A DNA stretch of 11,583 nucleotides from Massilia sp. (GCA_003520365.1 DOUW01000089.1:303-11885); one strand, 5' to 3'. Shown: positions 1 to 8,033, counted from the stretch's first letter. Numbers and translations are program-made. Notes: generated from the letters alone by a model not told the origin.

Positions 1-551
1 AGCGCGGCGGCGGCCTCGCCTGCCTGTGTCATGGCCGCGTTCTGGTAGGCGATGTACTGGTCCAGCTGCTCGAAGTATTTCGCCTGTTGCGGGCGCAGCG
101 AGAACATGAATTTCACCATCGCCTCGTCCTTGCGCTCTTCCAGCACCAGCTTGCCGAAGGCATCCTGGGCCGGCAGGAACTTCGCCTGGACCTGGGCGAT
201 CGCCGCCAGGATCTGGGCGCCCTCGGCATCGCGCGTGTTCTGCACCAGGCGCACCACGGCGGCGCTGGCGCCGGCGCTCTTGCGGCCCGCGTTCTCGAGT
301 TCCTTCTTGACCTGTTCAGGGTCGCCCATCACCAGCACGCTGAGCATGCTGCGCGTGGCCTCGTTGACGTCGGATTTGATGGCGTTGGCGCTGACCGTGT
401 TCGCGTAGCGCACCTGGACCAGATGGGCCATTTCGGCGTTCAGGCTGGCCATGCGCGCATACGACAGGCCGGCCAGCAGGACCAGCAGCGAAATCACGAT
501 ACCGAAGCCGATGGCCAGGCGCTGGCCGATACGCAAGTTATTGATGTTCAC
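1..551 (-). CDS. Methyl-accepting chemotaxis protein, N-terminal part (runs off the left edge)
   Basis: About 183 codons of the N-terminus are visible; the gene continues past base 1. The protein opens MNINNLRIGQRLAIGFG. One hydrophobic segment follows (about residues 12-32, rich in I, L, V and G). After it comes a long, mostly helical, charged periplasmic region (SYARMASLNAEMAHLVQVRY, then a NEATRSML helix and several Lys/Glu/Gln-rich helices). This is the layout of chemoreceptors with a four-helix-bundle (4HB_MCP) sensor. The HAMP and methyl-accepting signalling domains would lie outside the window. Such receptors sit in the inner membrane and control CheA through CheW; the ligand cannot be told. 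The start chosen is GTG at 549-551, because GAGGA lies about 4 nt upstream and no ATG is available in frame before an upstream stop. A sensor of another kind with a 4HB domain remains possible. Confidence 0.85.
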   Translation of the reverse strand, partial: MNINNLRIGQRLAIGFGIVISLLVLLAGLSYARMASLNAEMAHLVQVRYANTVSANAIKSDVNEATRSMLSVLVMGDPEQVKKELENAGRKSAGASAAVVRLVQNTRDAEGAQILAAIAQVQAKFLPAQDAFGKLVLEERKDEAMVKFMFSLRPQQAKYFEQLDQYIAYQNAAMTQAGEAAAA

Positions 552-617
552 ACCGTCCTCGTTCCGTAGGAAAAGAATGATCGTGCTAAAACAGCAATAT
601 CAATATAGCACTGAAGT

Positions 618-633
618 CTTGATTGAAATCAAG
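618..633. promoter_or_regulatory. Perfect inverted repeat upstream of the chemoreceptor gene
   Basis: CTTGATT-GA-AATCAAG is a 7-bp perfect inverted repeat with a 2-base centre. It lies about 67 bp upstream of the chemoreceptor GTG, in an AT-rich stretch (about 575-660) that stands out from the GC-rich surroundings. The centre is too short for an RNA hairpin, so a protein-binding site is more likely. On the minus strand its TTGATT half could be a -35 for a TATATT -10 at 602-607, but the 19-base spacing is poor. No regulator can be named. Confidence 0.35.
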
Positions 634-678
634 AAGCAATAACTATTTCAATGCTGCAAGAGCACAATACAACGGCGT

Positions 679-1230
679 TTATTTCGTCTTGCGTTCGATG
701 GCGCCCAGCACGCTCGGGGCGTCTGTCGGCTCGGCCAGTTCCTCGGCTTCGGGGTCGGCCTTGTCGGGAGGCGCCGGATCGTCGCGCCGCAATTCCTCGA
801 GCATGGCGATGATCTTGCTGGTCTTTTCGTCCGACAGCAGGCTGATCTGTAGATCGAGGTGGGCATTGCGCTCGGCCAGTTTCGACATGCGGTTCTGGCG
901 GATCAGCACGGTGGTGGAGATGATGAAGGCGTTCAGGGAGACAAAGCCCTGCAGCCAGAAGAAAGGCGGCTCGTCGATCTGCTCGCCGCCGAATTCGGGC
1001 GCCACGACATTCCAGACGATCCAGCCGATGATGAAGCTGACGTTCACGGCGAAATAGCCGGGACTGCCCAGGAACAGGCTCACCTTTTCGACGATTTTCT
1101 GCGCCGCCGTGACCTGTTCCTCGTTGCGTTCGCAATATTCGGCGATCGTGCCGATGTTTTCGCTGACGCTATGCGGCAGCGGCCCGGAGGAATCGGTGTC
1201 GTCGTGGGCAGCCATGGGGCAGCATAGCAT
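679..1230 (-). CDS. DUF1003 family membrane protein
   Basis: 183 aa. The central part fits the DUF1003 family: a GSPGYF element, a first membrane segment (about 57-74, AVNVSFIIGWIVWNVV), an acidic-to-PPFF turn, a second membrane segment (about 90-109, FFWLQGFVSLNAFIISTTVL), then an IRQNRMSKLAERNAHLDLQ helix that should form a cytosolic coiled coil. The tail is acidic and Pro-rich with a final ERKTK. DUF1003 proteins are small inner-membrane proteins of unknown function. The first in-frame ATG (1230) has only a weak GGATGG in front. The next one (1215, MAAHDDTDSS) has no ribosome binding site but gives a more usual N-terminus, so the start is uncertain. The gene is transcribed in the same direction as the ferredoxin upstream, but a hairpin in the 116-bp gap suggests it may have its own promoter. 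Confidence 0.8.
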   Translation of the reverse strand: MLCCPMAAHDDTDSSGPLPHSVSENIGTIAEYCERNEEQVTAAQKIVEKVSLFLGSPGYFAVNVSFIIGWIVWNVVAPEFGGEQIDEPPFFWLQGFVSLNAFIISTTVLIRQNRMSKLAERNAHLDLQISLLSDEKTSKIIAMLEELRRDDPAPPDKADPEAEELAEPTDAPSVLGAIERKTK

Positions 1231-1320
1231 GCCATCCAGGCCGCGCGCCGGGGCGGCAGGACGCGCGTGCGTGCGCGCTCAAGCGGCGCACCCGGCACAC
1301 TGGGAACGTAGGAAGGAAAG

Positions 1321-1340
1321 CGCCGGCAACGCTGCCGGTG
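1321..1340 (-). terminator. Hairpin after the ferredoxin gene, possible terminator
   Basis: Six perfect base pairs (CCGGCA/TGCCGG) around a 4-base loop, extended by one G-U and one C-G pair. It begins 6 bases past the ferredoxin stop. On the minus strand it is followed by a pyrimidine run (CTTTCCTTCCT) rather than a true T tract, so termination would be weak or partial. Confidence 0.4.
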
Positions 1341-1346
1341 GAGCGA

Positions 1347-2177
<831 letters not shown>

Positions 2178-2243
2178 TTATGCCTGAAAATCCGGCAGGT
2201 GCCCCAGCCCGAGGCCCCCGTTGCCCTTAAATTGAGCAACATG

Positions 2244-2259
2244 AAGGCCTTCAGGCCTT
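2244..2259. terminator. Hairpin overlapping the rsmD stop codon
   Basis: AAGGCC-TTCA-GGCCTT, six perfect pairs with a 4-base loop; the loop contains the rsmD stop (TCA on the plus strand, 2251-2253). On the plus strand it is followed by ATTTTC, but no plus-strand gene ends here. On the minus strand no T run follows. It may attenuate rsmD-to-coaD read-through or protect the mRNA end; a strong terminator is unlikely. Confidence 0.3.
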
Positions 2260-2892
2260 ATTTTCGTGCAACTTCAGCAGGTGATAATAGACCATGCCCG
2301 CTTTATCGGCACGGACCTGCTCCCATGGCAGCAGCCATTCCGGTAGCGCATCGCTTGCCGGCAGCGCGAATTCCGCCTCGACATAGACCATGCCGCCTTC
2401 CTTCAACAGGTCGATACACAAGGGCAGCGCCTTGGCCACGAAGTCCTGTTGATACGGCGGATCGAGGAAGATGACATCGAAACGCTGGCCGCGCAGGGCC
2501 ATGTCGCGCGCCACGGCGAAGGCATCGCCGCGCAGCAGATTGACGTTATCCGCCTTCAGCGTTTCCTTGTTCAGTTCGAGCTGGCGCACGGCCGGGCCGT
2601 GGGAGTCGAGCATGAGGACGGAGCGGGCACCGCGGCTGGCCGCCTCGAAGCCCAGCGCCCCGCTGCCGGCGAACAAATCGAGGCAATCGACCGTGTCCCA
2701 GTCGCCGCCGACCTGGTGATTGATCCAATTGAACACGGTTTCGCGCACGCGGTCCGGCGTGGGGCGCAGGCCGAGGGCGTCGAGCACCGGCAGCAGGCGC
2801 CGTTTCCATGCGCCGCCGATGATGCGCACCTGTTGCGGCGCGAGTCGCGGACGGCCGTGCTGGCCCTGTGGTTTTGCTGGCTTTCTTTGCAT
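2251..2892 (-). CDS. rsmD: 16S rRNA (guanine(966)-N2)-methyltransferase
   Basis: 213 aa from the ATG at 2892. RsmD uses S-adenosylmethionine to methylate G966 of 16S rRNA during 30S assembly. Family blocks in order: VRIIGGAWKRRLL near the N-terminus, LRPTPDRVRETVFNWI, the SAM-binding motif I DLFAGSGALGFEAASRGA, the acidic motif II around VLMLDSH, and the catalytic DPPY motif (IFLDPPYQQ) typical of N2-guanine and N6-adenine methylases. A GTG three codons upstream (2901) keeps the frame open, but that codon falls inside the likely promoter -10, so ATG at 2892 is preferred. The N-terminal 20 residues are basic. The gene precedes coaD on the same strand, a common pairing in bacteria. Confidence 0.95.
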   Translation of the reverse strand: MQRKPAKPQGQHGRPRLAPQQVRIIGGAWKRRLLPVLDALGLRPTPDRVRETVFNWINHQVGGDWDTVDCLDLFAGSGALGFEAASRGARSVLMLDSHGPAVRQLELNKETLKADNVNLLRGDAFAVARDMALRGQRFDVIFLDPPYQQDFVAKALPLCIDLLKEGGMVYVEAEFALPASDALPEWLLPWEQVRADKAGMVYYHLLKLHENKA

Positions 2893-2899
2893 GGCGCGC

Positions 2900-2908
2900 A
2901 CTATACCA
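2900..2908 (-). promoter_or_regulatory. Extended -10 element in front of rsmD
   Basis: On the minus strand TGG-TATAGT matches the extended -10 pattern TGn-TATAAT with one mismatch. No good -35 is seen, as is common for extended -10 promoters. Transcription would begin about 6-7 nt after the hexamer, within 1-2 bases of the rsmD ATG (2892), so the mRNA would be almost leaderless. The lack of any purine-rich ribosome binding site before the ATG agrees with this. Not tested. Confidence 0.4.
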
Positions 2909-2935
2909 TGTGCCCTTGCACCCGATTTCGCGGGT

Positions 2936-3832
2936 TTATTTTGCTTCCCGGGCCAGCGCGTTGAAGTCGTCGATCCAGCCCTGCATGCGCTTGTGGGCGT
3001 GCGCCTTCTGCTGTGGCGTGGTCATCCGGATCGCAGTCAGGATGTAGTTCGTCGTCGCCTGCGTATAGCTGTCGTAGAAGCTCTTGCGCTCGGGCGCATC
3101 CATGCGCCCGAAAAATTCGCGGATCAGGGCCGTGATCATGTTCGCGGACTGTTCCTTGTTCGGTTTTTCTGCCTGGATTTTACGCACCAGGGCCAGGATC
3201 TTGCGCTGGCGGTCGACCCGTTCTTCCAGCCAGACCTGGTTCTCGAGCGGACGCGCGTCCGAGGCGCGGCGCAGCGCCGTTTCCTGCTCGCGGCTGAAGT
3301 CGCCGAACCAGAGCTTGAATTGCTCCATCGATTTGTCGAAGCGCGCCTCGTTGCGCTTCTCGACGCTGCCGCTGACGAACTTGCGGCGGTATTCGTTGTT
3401 CTTCTTCTCGAAGCGCTGTTCCATCTGGCGGATCTGGTCGGGCGTGAGCGACAGCGCCAGGTCGACCATGTCGGGCACGGCGCGGTAGGCCAGCACCTCG
3501 GTGCGGTTGCGGATTTCCTTGTAGGCATTCACCAGGTCGGCCTGGGTTGGGTTCGCGGCCAGCTGGCGCTGGAACTTGCCGAGCAGCGCCGCATAGTCCT
3601 GCAACTGGGTTTTTCTGTGCCATTGGAACAGTTCCCGGATGTCACGTTTGACCCAATCGGCCTGATCGCCCTCGAAATCCACATAGGCGTCCAGCCACCA
3701 GTACAGTAGGGTGTCGCCGTGGTTGTAGCTGAAGCGGATGGTGCTGCAGGCTGCCAGCAAAGCCATCAGCGCGATCAGGAACAGAGCACGCGTGCGCTGG
3801 AACAAGGTGTCCTGCGTGATAGACTTTTTCAT
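2936..3832 (-). CDS. DUF6279 family outer-membrane lipoprotein
   Basis: 298 aa. The N-terminus has a basic start, a hydrophobic segment (residues 17-26, LFLIALMALL) and a lipobox LAAC with the lipidated cysteine at position 29. Ser at +2 predicts transport to the outer membrane. The mature part begins STIRFSYNHGDTLLYWWLDAYVDF, the hallmark of DUF6279 proteins, and continues as a charged, almost wholly helical chain (WHRKTQLQDYAALL, RQMEQRFEKKNNEYRRKF, LEERVDRQRKILALVRKIQ). The function of the family is unknown; a periplasmic helical adaptor or chaperone role is only a guess. The start is 29 bp from that of divergent glmU, so the promoters must overlap each other or the coding regions. A weak AAGAG precedes the ATG. 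Confidence 0.85.
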   Translation of the reverse strand: MKKSITQDTLFQRTRALFLIALMALLAACSTIRFSYNHGDTLLYWWLDAYVDFEGDQADWVKRDIRELFQWHRKTQLQDYAALLGKFQRQLAANPTQADLVNAYKEIRNRTEVLAYRAVPDMVDLALSLTPDQIRQMEQRFEKKNNEYRRKFVSGSVEKRNEARFDKSMEQFKLWFGDFSREQETALRRASDARPLENQVWLEERVDRQRKILALVRKIQAEKPNKEQSANMITALIREFFGRMDAPERKSFYDSYTQATTNYILTAIRMTTPQQKAHAHKRMQGWIDDFNALAREAK

Positions 3833-3861
3833 CTTATTAACTCTTCTGTGAAAATCGGCTT

Positions 3862-5238
3862 ATGAACGTTGTCATCCTTGCCGCCGGCATGGGAAAGCGG
3901 ATGCAGTCCGCTCTGCCTAAAGTGTTGCACCCGCTGGCTGGGAAGCCACTGTTGCAGCATGTCATCGATACGGCGCGTCGCCTATCGCCGAGCAAATTAT
4001 GCGTGATCTACGGGCACGGCGGCGCAGCGGTGCCGGAGATGGTGGCCGGGCTGGCGCAAGACGGCCAGGCGCCGATCGACACCGCCCTCCAGCAGCCCCA
4101 GCTGGGCACCGGTCACGCCGTGATGCAGGCCGTGCCGCAACTGATCGAGGACGCGCCGACCCTGGTGCTGTACGGCGACGTGCCGCTGACCCAGGAAGCC
4201 TCGCTGCGCCGCCTGGTCGAGGCCGCCGGCAGCGACAAGCTCGGCATCCTGACCGTGGAACAAAGCAACCCCTTCGGCCTGGGCCGCATCGTGCGCGAAA
4301 ACGGGCGGATCGTGCGCATCGTCGAGGAAAAGGATGCCAGCGACACCGAGCGCGCGATCCGCGAGATCAACAGCGGCATCATGTGCATCCCGACCCGCCA
4401 CCTGAAGCGCTGGCTCGCCGCCCTGTCGAACAACAACGCGCAGGGCGAGTACTACCTGACCGACATCGTCGCCCAGGCGGTGAATGACGGCGTCGAGGTG
4501 GTCTCGGCTTCGCCGTCGGCCGAATGGGAAGTCGCGGGCGTGAACAGCAAGGTCCAATTGGCCGAGCTCGAGCGCCGCCACCAGCTGAACATCGCCAACG
4601 CGCTGCTGGAAAAGGGTGTCACGCTGATGGACCCGGCGCGCATCGACGTGCGCGGCGAACTGGTCTGCGGACGCGACGTCGTGATCGACGTCGGCTGCGT
4701 GTTCGAAGGCCGCGTCGAGCTGGCGGACGGCGTGACCGTCGGCCCGCACTGCGTGCTGGTGAACGCGAAGGTCGCCGAAGGCGCCAACATCAAGCCCTTC
4801 TGCCACATCGAGGACGCCGTCGTCGGTGCGCAATCGCAGATCGGCCCCTACGCGCGCCTGCGCCCGGGCACCGAGCTGGGCGAAGACGTCCATGTGGGTA
4901 ACTTCGTCGAGATCAAGAACAGCCAGGTCGCCGCGCACAGCAAGGCGAACCACCTGGCCTATGTCGGCGACGCCACGGTCGGCTCGCGCGTCAACATCGG
5001 CGCCGGCACCATCACCTGCAACTACGACGGCGCCAACAAATTCCGCACCGTAATCGAGGATGACGCCTTCATCGGCAGCGACAGCCAGCTGGTGGCGCCG
5101 GTCACCGTCGGCAAGGGCGCGACCCTGGGCGCCGGCACCACGCTGACGAAAGATGCGCCGGCCGGCAAGCTGACCATCTCGCGGCCCAAGCAGATGACGA
5201 TCGACGGCTGGAGCCGCCCGGTCAAGAAGAAGAAGTGA
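3862..5238 (+). CDS. glmU: Bifunctional UDP-N-acetylglucosamine pyrophosphorylase / glucosamine-1-phosphate N-acetyltransferase
   Basis: 458 aa, full length. The C-terminal domain acetylates glucosamine-1-phosphate with acetyl-CoA; the N-terminal domain then couples the product to UTP, giving UDP-GlcNAc for peptidoglycan and lipid A. The uridyltransferase domain (about 1-228) starts with [18 protein letters not shown] (residues 6-23), followed by the [11 protein letters not shown] and YGDVPLT blocks. The left-handed beta-helix domain (about 250 onward) has hexapeptide repeats, [20 protein letters not shown], the NHLAYVGDA block with the catalytic histidine at 364 (E. coli His363), and [13 protein letters not shown]. 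The C-terminus is basic (RPVKKKK). No strong ribosome binding site is seen before the ATG; the promoter must lie within the first part of the divergent lipoprotein gene. GlmS, which makes the glucosamine-6-phosphate precursor, is encoded just beyond the lrp gene. Confidence 0.98.
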   Translation: MNVVILAAGMGKRMQSALPKVLHPLAGKPLLQHVIDTARRLSPSKLCVIYGHGGAAVPEMVAGLAQDGQAPIDTALQQPQLGTGHAVMQAVPQLIEDAPTLVLYGDVPLTQEASLRRLVEAAGSDKLGILTVEQSNPFGLGRIVRENGRIVRIVEEKDASDTERAIREINSGIMCIPTRHLKRWLAALSNNNAQGEYYLTDIVAQAVNDGVEVVSASPSAEWEVAGVNSKVQLAELERRHQLNIANALLEKGVTLMDPARIDVRGELVCGRDVVIDVGCVFEGRVELADGVTVGPHCVLVNAKVAEGANIKPFCHIEDAVVGAQSQIGPYARLRPGTELGEDVHVGNFVEIKNSQVAAHSKANHLAYVGDATVGSRVNIGAGTITCNYDGANKFRTVIEDDAFIGSDSQLVAPVTVGKGATLGAGTTLTKDAPAGKLTISRPKQMTIDGWSRPVKKKK

Positions 5239-5243
5239 GACGA

Positions 5244-5279
5244 TGCTGTCCACAGTCAATCCACCGGATATGGACAGCA
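5244..5279 (+). repeat. 9-bp inverted repeat just after glmU
   Basis: TGCTGTCCA at 5244-5252 pairs perfectly with TGGACAGCA at 5271-5279 across an 18-base loop, starting 5 bases past the glmU stop. No T run follows on the plus strand, so it is at best a Rho-type or processing hairpin. Both arms contain GTCCA(C), which resembles the DnaA-box-like repeats of this region, so the symmetry may instead reflect two opposed boxes. Confidence 0.4.
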
Positions 5280-5368
5280 AAATCACAGGAAATTCACATG
5301 GGTATCCACTGGCTTATCCCGGGGTTGCCCTCCCGCCTTCCACATACTCATCCACCGACTTATCCACA
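5246..5368 (+). promoter_or_regulatory. Cluster of DnaA-box-like sequences between glmU and lrp
   Basis: One perfect DnaA box, TTATCCACA, lies at 5360-5368. Same-strand degenerate copies lie at 5246-5254 (CTGTCCACA, 2 mismatches), 5302-5310 (GTATCCACT, 2), 5348-5356 (TCATCCACC, 2), 5257-5265 (CAATCCACC, 3) and 5336-5344 (CCTTCCACA, 3); TTATCC recurs at 5314. All have the same orientation. The 144-bp gap between two convergent genes holds no credible gene. DnaA binding for titration or replication timing is an inference. The glmU-glmS region lies near oriC in E. coli, so proximity to the origin is possible here; dnaA itself is not in the window. Confidence 0.4.
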
Positions 5369-5382
5369 GCCGCTCCAGCGCC

Positions 5383-5856
5383 TCAGACAGCGATGCGGGT
5401 CTCGAACTTGCTGCGGAAGGTAGAGAAATACGCCTTCACGTTGCGCACATTCGCATGGGTGGCGAACAGGCGGTGCGCCAGCGCGTGGTAGGCCGGCATG
5501 TCGACCACCTGCACCACCAGTACGAAATCCGGGCCCGGCGCGACGCGGTAGCACTGCAGCACCGCCTCCTCGCCGGCCACGCGCTGCTCGAACTGTTCCA
5601 TGCGGTCGGCCGCCTGGACGTCGAGCGTGATCTCGACGATGGCGGTCAGGCGCGCGCCGACCTTGTCCGGAGCGACGATGGCAACTTGTCTTTCGATAAC
5701 ACCTGCATCGGTCAGCTGCTTGACGCGGCGCAGACAAGTCGGCGGCGAAACGTGGACGAGTTCCGCCAACTCGGCATTGGTATGCGATGCGTCAGTCTGC
5801 AGGGCGTTGAGGATGCGACGATCAAGCTCGTCCAAGGGCTGAATGGTGTCAGTCAT
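5383..5856 (-). CDS. Lrp/AsnC family transcriptional regulator
   Basis: 157 aa, the usual length. The N-terminal winged helix-turn-helix begins LDELDRRILNALQTDA and carries the recognition part HVSPPTCLRRVKQLTDAGVI (about residues 35-54). This is followed by the linker beta strand (VIERQVAIVAPDKVG) and the RAM domain (about 70-150; AIVEITLDV, VLQCYRVAPGPDFVLVVQVVDMPAYHAL, VRNVKAYFSTFRSKFETRIAV), which binds amino acids and drives dimer-to-octamer assembly. The target cannot be named; feedback on its own gene and on divergent glmS is plausible because phased motifs fill the shared 157-bp intergenic region. The ATG at 5854-5856 has no clear ribosome binding site. A TATAAA on the minus strand at 5921-5926 is the best -10. 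The gene is convergent with glmU. Confidence 0.93.
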   Translation of the reverse strand: MTDTIQPLDELDRRILNALQTDASHTNAELAELVHVSPPTCLRRVKQLTDAGVIERQVAIVAPDKVGARLTAIVEITLDVQAADRMEQFEQRVAGEEAVLQCYRVAPGPDFVLVVQVVDMPAYHALAHRLFATHANVRNVKAYFSTFRSKFETRIAV

Positions 5857-5959
5857 GAAATTAAACGTAAAAATTCAGGTTCAAATGAAAGAATATTTCA
5901 TCGCGCTGGTTAGGTGAAATTTTATAACGTTTTAGCGTGAATTCTGAAAGCTTATTTCA
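5856..5959. promoter_or_regulatory. Phased TGAAA operator array between lrp and glmS
   Basis: TGAAA occurs on the plus strand at 5856, 5886, 5915 and 5945, in steps of 30, 29 and 30 bp. The second and fourth copies are perfect 15-bp inverted repeats, TGAAA-GAATA-TTTCA (5886-5900; extended by one pair to 5885-5901) and TGAAA-GCTTA-TTTCA (5945-5959). The first and third keep only the left half well. The 15-bp size with a central AT-rich spacer is like known Lrp/AsnC operators, and evenly spaced sites suit a DNA-wrapping octamer. The first copy overlaps the lrp start codon; the third overlaps the best lrp -10. Binding by the adjacent regulator is inferred. Confidence 0.55.
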
Positions 5960-5965
5960 TACGCA

Positions 5966-5993
5966 TTGCCATAGGATATGCATTATTGCTAAT
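5966..5993 (+). promoter_or_regulatory. Possible glmS promoter
   Basis: TTGCCA at 5966-5971 is a fair -35 (four of six). GCTAAT at 5988-5993, 16 bp later, is a weak -10 with four of six matches. Transcription would start at about 6000, right before the ribosome binding site GAGG (6003-6006). It lies just downstream of the fourth TGAAA site, so a bound regulator could touch RNA polymerase. Other -10 choices exist in this AT-rich stretch. Confidence 0.3.
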
Positions 5994-6013
5994 TTTTTAG
6001 ACGAGGATCTTCC

Positions 6014-7843
6014 ATGTGCGGCATTGTTGGCGCGGTAGCGCAACGTAACATCACCCCCATCCTGATCGAAGGCCTGAAGCGCCTCGAATACCGCGGCTAC
6101 GACTCCTGCGGCGTCGCCCTGCACGTGGATGGCCGCCTGGCACGCTCGCGCAGCACCTCGCGCGTGGCCGACCTCGAAACGCAGGTGCAAGGCACCGGCC
6201 TGCAGGGCTTTACCGGCATCGCCCACACCCGCTGGGCCACCCACGGCGCCCCGGCCTCGCATAATGCCCACCCGCACTTCTCGCCGAACGAAGAAACCGC
6301 GCGCATCGCTCTGGTCCACAACGGCATCATCGAAAACCACGACGAACTGCGCCGCGAACTGACCGAACTGGGCTACCAGTTCCAGAGCCAGACCGACACC
6401 GAAGTCATCGCCCACCTGGTCGACCACATGTACAACGGCGATTTGTTCGACACCGTCCAGCAAGCGGTAAAACGCCTGCACGGCGCCTACGCGATCGCCG
6501 TGTTCTGCCGCGAGGAACCGCACCGCGTGGTCGCCGCGCGCCAGGGTTCGCCGCTGATCGTCGGCGTCGGCGAAGGAGAAAACTTCGTCGCCTCGGACGC
6601 GATGGCGCTGGCCGGCACGACGAACCAGATCATCTACCTGGAAGAAGGCGATGTCGTCGACCTGCAACTGTCGCGCTACTGGATCGTCGACAGCGAAGGC
6701 CGCCCGGTCGAGCGTGAAGTGAAAACCGTGCACGCCCACACCGGTGCCGCGGAACTCGGCCCGTATCGCCACTACATGCAAAAGGAAATCTTCGAGCAGC
6801 CGCGCGTCATCGGCGACACCCTCGAGGGCGTGACCGGCATCATGCCGGAGCTGTTCGGCGACAAGGCCTATAAGGTGTTCAAGGAAATCGACCGCGTGCT
6901 GATCCTGGCCTGCGGCACCAGCTACTACGCCGGCCTGACGGCGAAATACTGGATCGAATGCATCGCCAAGGTGCCGGTTAACGTCGAGATCGCCAGCGAA
7001 TACCGCTACCGCGACAGCGTGCCGCACCCGCAGACCCTGGTCGTGACGATCTCGCAGTCCGGCGAAACCGCCGACACCCTGGCGGCATTGAAACACGCGC
7101 GCAGCCTCGGCATGCCGCACACCCTGACGATCTGCAACGTCGCCACCAGCGCCATGGTGCGCGAATGCGAACTGGCCTACATCACCCGCGCCGGCGTCGA
7201 AGTCGGCGTCGCCTCGACCAAGGCCTTCACCACCCAGCTGGCCGCCCTGTTCCTGCTGACGCTGACGCTGGCGCAAGTCAACGGCCGCCTGAGCGACGAG
7301 CAGGAAGCCGAGCACCTGAAGCAGATGCGCCACCTGCCGGTCGCGCTGTCGTCGGTGCTGGCGCTGGAGCCGCAGATCATCGCCTGGGCCGAGGAATTCG
7401 CGCGCAAGGAAAACGCCCTGTTCCTGGGCCGCGGCCTGCACTACCCGATCGCCCTGGAAGGCGCCTTGAAACTCAAGGAAATCTCGTACATCCACGCCGA
7501 AGCCTACCCGGCGGGCGAACTGAAGCACGGTCCGCTGGCGCTGGTAACCGAAGAGATGCCGGTCGTGACCATCGCCCCGAACGACGCGCTGCTGGAAAAG
7601 CTGAAGTCGAACATGCAGGAAGTGCGCGCACGCGGCGGCCAGTTGTACGTGTTCGCCGACGTCGACTCGCGCATCACCTCGGGCGACGGCCTGCACGTGA
7701 TCCGCCTGCCGGAGCACTACGGCGAACTGTCGCCGATCCTGCACGTGGCGGCGCTGCAGCTGCTGGCGTATCACACGGCGCTGGCGCGCGGTACCGACGT
7801 CGACAAGCCACGTAACCTGGCGAAGTCGGTGACGGTGGAGTAA
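6014..7843 (+). CDS. glmS: Glutamine-fructose-6-phosphate aminotransferase (isomerizing)
   Basis: 609 aa, full length. GlmS transfers the amide nitrogen of glutamine to fructose-6-phosphate to give glucosamine-6-phosphate, the first step of the amino-sugar pathway that ends with GlmU. The class II glutamine amidotransferase domain starts MCGIVGAV; Cys2 becomes the N-terminal nucleophile after Met removal. [10 protein letters not shown] and [12 protein letters not shown] follow. Two SIS sugar-isomerase domains come next: [17 protein letters not shown] and [18 protein letters not shown] in the first, then [27 protein letters not shown] in the second. The protein ends [12 protein letters not shown], the typical C-terminus. 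The ATG has GAGG 7 nt upstream. No glmS ribozyme is present in the short leader. No T-rich terminator follows; a GCAGCG/CGCTGC pair at 7851-7878 is the only stem seen. Confidence 0.98.
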   Translation: MCGIVGAVAQRNITPILIEGLKRLEYRGYDSCGVALHVDGRLARSRSTSRVADLETQVQGTGLQGFTGIAHTRWATHGAPASHNAHPHFSPNEETARIALVHNGIIENHDELRRELTELGYQFQSQTDTEVIAHLVDHMYNGDLFDTVQQAVKRLHGAYAIAVFCREEPHRVVAARQGSPLIVGVGEGENFVASDAMALAGTTNQIIYLEEGDVVDLQLSRYWIVDSEGRPVEREVKTVHAHTGAAELGPYRHYMQKEIFEQPRVIGDTLEGVTGIMPELFGDKAYKVFKEIDRVLILACGTSYYAGLTAKYWIECIAKVPVNVEIASEYRYRDSVPHPQTLVVTISQSGETADTLAALKHARSLGMPHTLTICNVATSAMVRECELAYITRAGVEVGVASTKAFTTQLAALFLLTLTLAQVNGRLSDEQEAEHLKQMRHLPVALSSVLALEPQIIAWAEEFARKENALFLGRGLHYPIALEGALKLKEISYIHAEAYPAGELKHGPLALVTEEMPVVTIAPNDALLEKLKSNMQEVRARGGQLYVFADVDSRITSGDGLHVIRLPEHYGELSPILHVAALQLLAYHTALARGTDVDKPRNLAKSVTVE

Positions 7844-7981
7844 GGCCTGTGCAGCGAGTGCGCGGTTGACGACGCTGCGCCTTCGCTCGGAGACTGTGAC
7901 GCGCTTTACCGCGACAAAATCCGTTTCAGGAGCTTGTTGGTATCGGGCCCCCGAGAGCGCGCAATGTTTGATGAACACGCG
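7844..7981. other. Intergenic stretch after glmS, no gene seen
   Basis: No credible coding region or RNA gene is seen. GCAGCG (7851-7856) can pair with CGCTGC (7873-7878), starting 7 bases past the glmS stop and without a T run; it is at most a weak terminator. The remaining sequence is ordinary GC-rich DNA leading to the promoter of the HAF-repeat gene. Confidence 0.4.
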
Positions 7982-8009
7982 TGGACGTGAATAAGTCTCC
8001 TGCTACAGT
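7982..8009 (+). promoter_or_regulatory. Probable promoter of the HAF-repeat gene
   Basis: TGGACG (7982-7987, four of six against TTGACA), a 16-base spacer, then TGC-TACAGT (-10 at 8004-8009, four of six, with an extended TG). Transcription would begin at about 8016, directly before a stem-loop. Confidence 0.35.
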
Positions 8010-8016
8010 CGGCTAT

Positions 8017-8033
8017 CCGGGCTCATCGCCCGG
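8017..8033 (+). promoter_or_regulatory. Stem-loop at the 5' end of the HAF-gene leader
   Basis: CCGGGC-TCATC-GCCCGG, six perfect GC-rich pairs with a 5-base loop. If transcription starts near 8016 this hairpin forms the very 5' end of the mRNA, as stability-enhancing 5' stem-loops do. The strong AGGAGG ribosome binding site (8050-8055) lies outside it. Confidence 0.35.

Noticed and set aside
2720..3709. 329-codon plus-strand frame opposite the DUF6279 lipoprotein
   Set aside because: Antisense to a gene with a clear lipobox and family motifs; composition is that of a shadow.
3997..5286. 429-codon open frame on the minus strand over glmU
   Set aside because: Antisense shadow of glmU, with the same composition bias (Asp, Val, His, Ala, Arg) and no recognisable domain.
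5280..5370. CRISPR-like direct repeats
   Set aside because: The repeated TATCCAC words are short, degenerate and unevenly spaced; there are no unique spacers and no cas genes.
5235..5491. Small plus-strand frames running from the end of glmU into lrp
   Set aside because: They translate the DnaA-box-like repeats and the antisense of lrp; no ribosome binding site and no conserved character.
5960..6013. glmS ribozyme or riboswitch in the glmS leader
   Set aside because: The leader is too short for the ribozyme core, and the ribozyme is characteristic of Gram-positive bacteria.
5957..7978. Very long open frame (673 codons) on the minus strand over glmS
   Set aside because: It is the antisense shadow of glmS, whose plus-strand protein matches the family end to end. 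The antisense product has low-complexity composition (Val, Gln, Arg, Asp, Ala, His) typical of GC-rich shadows.
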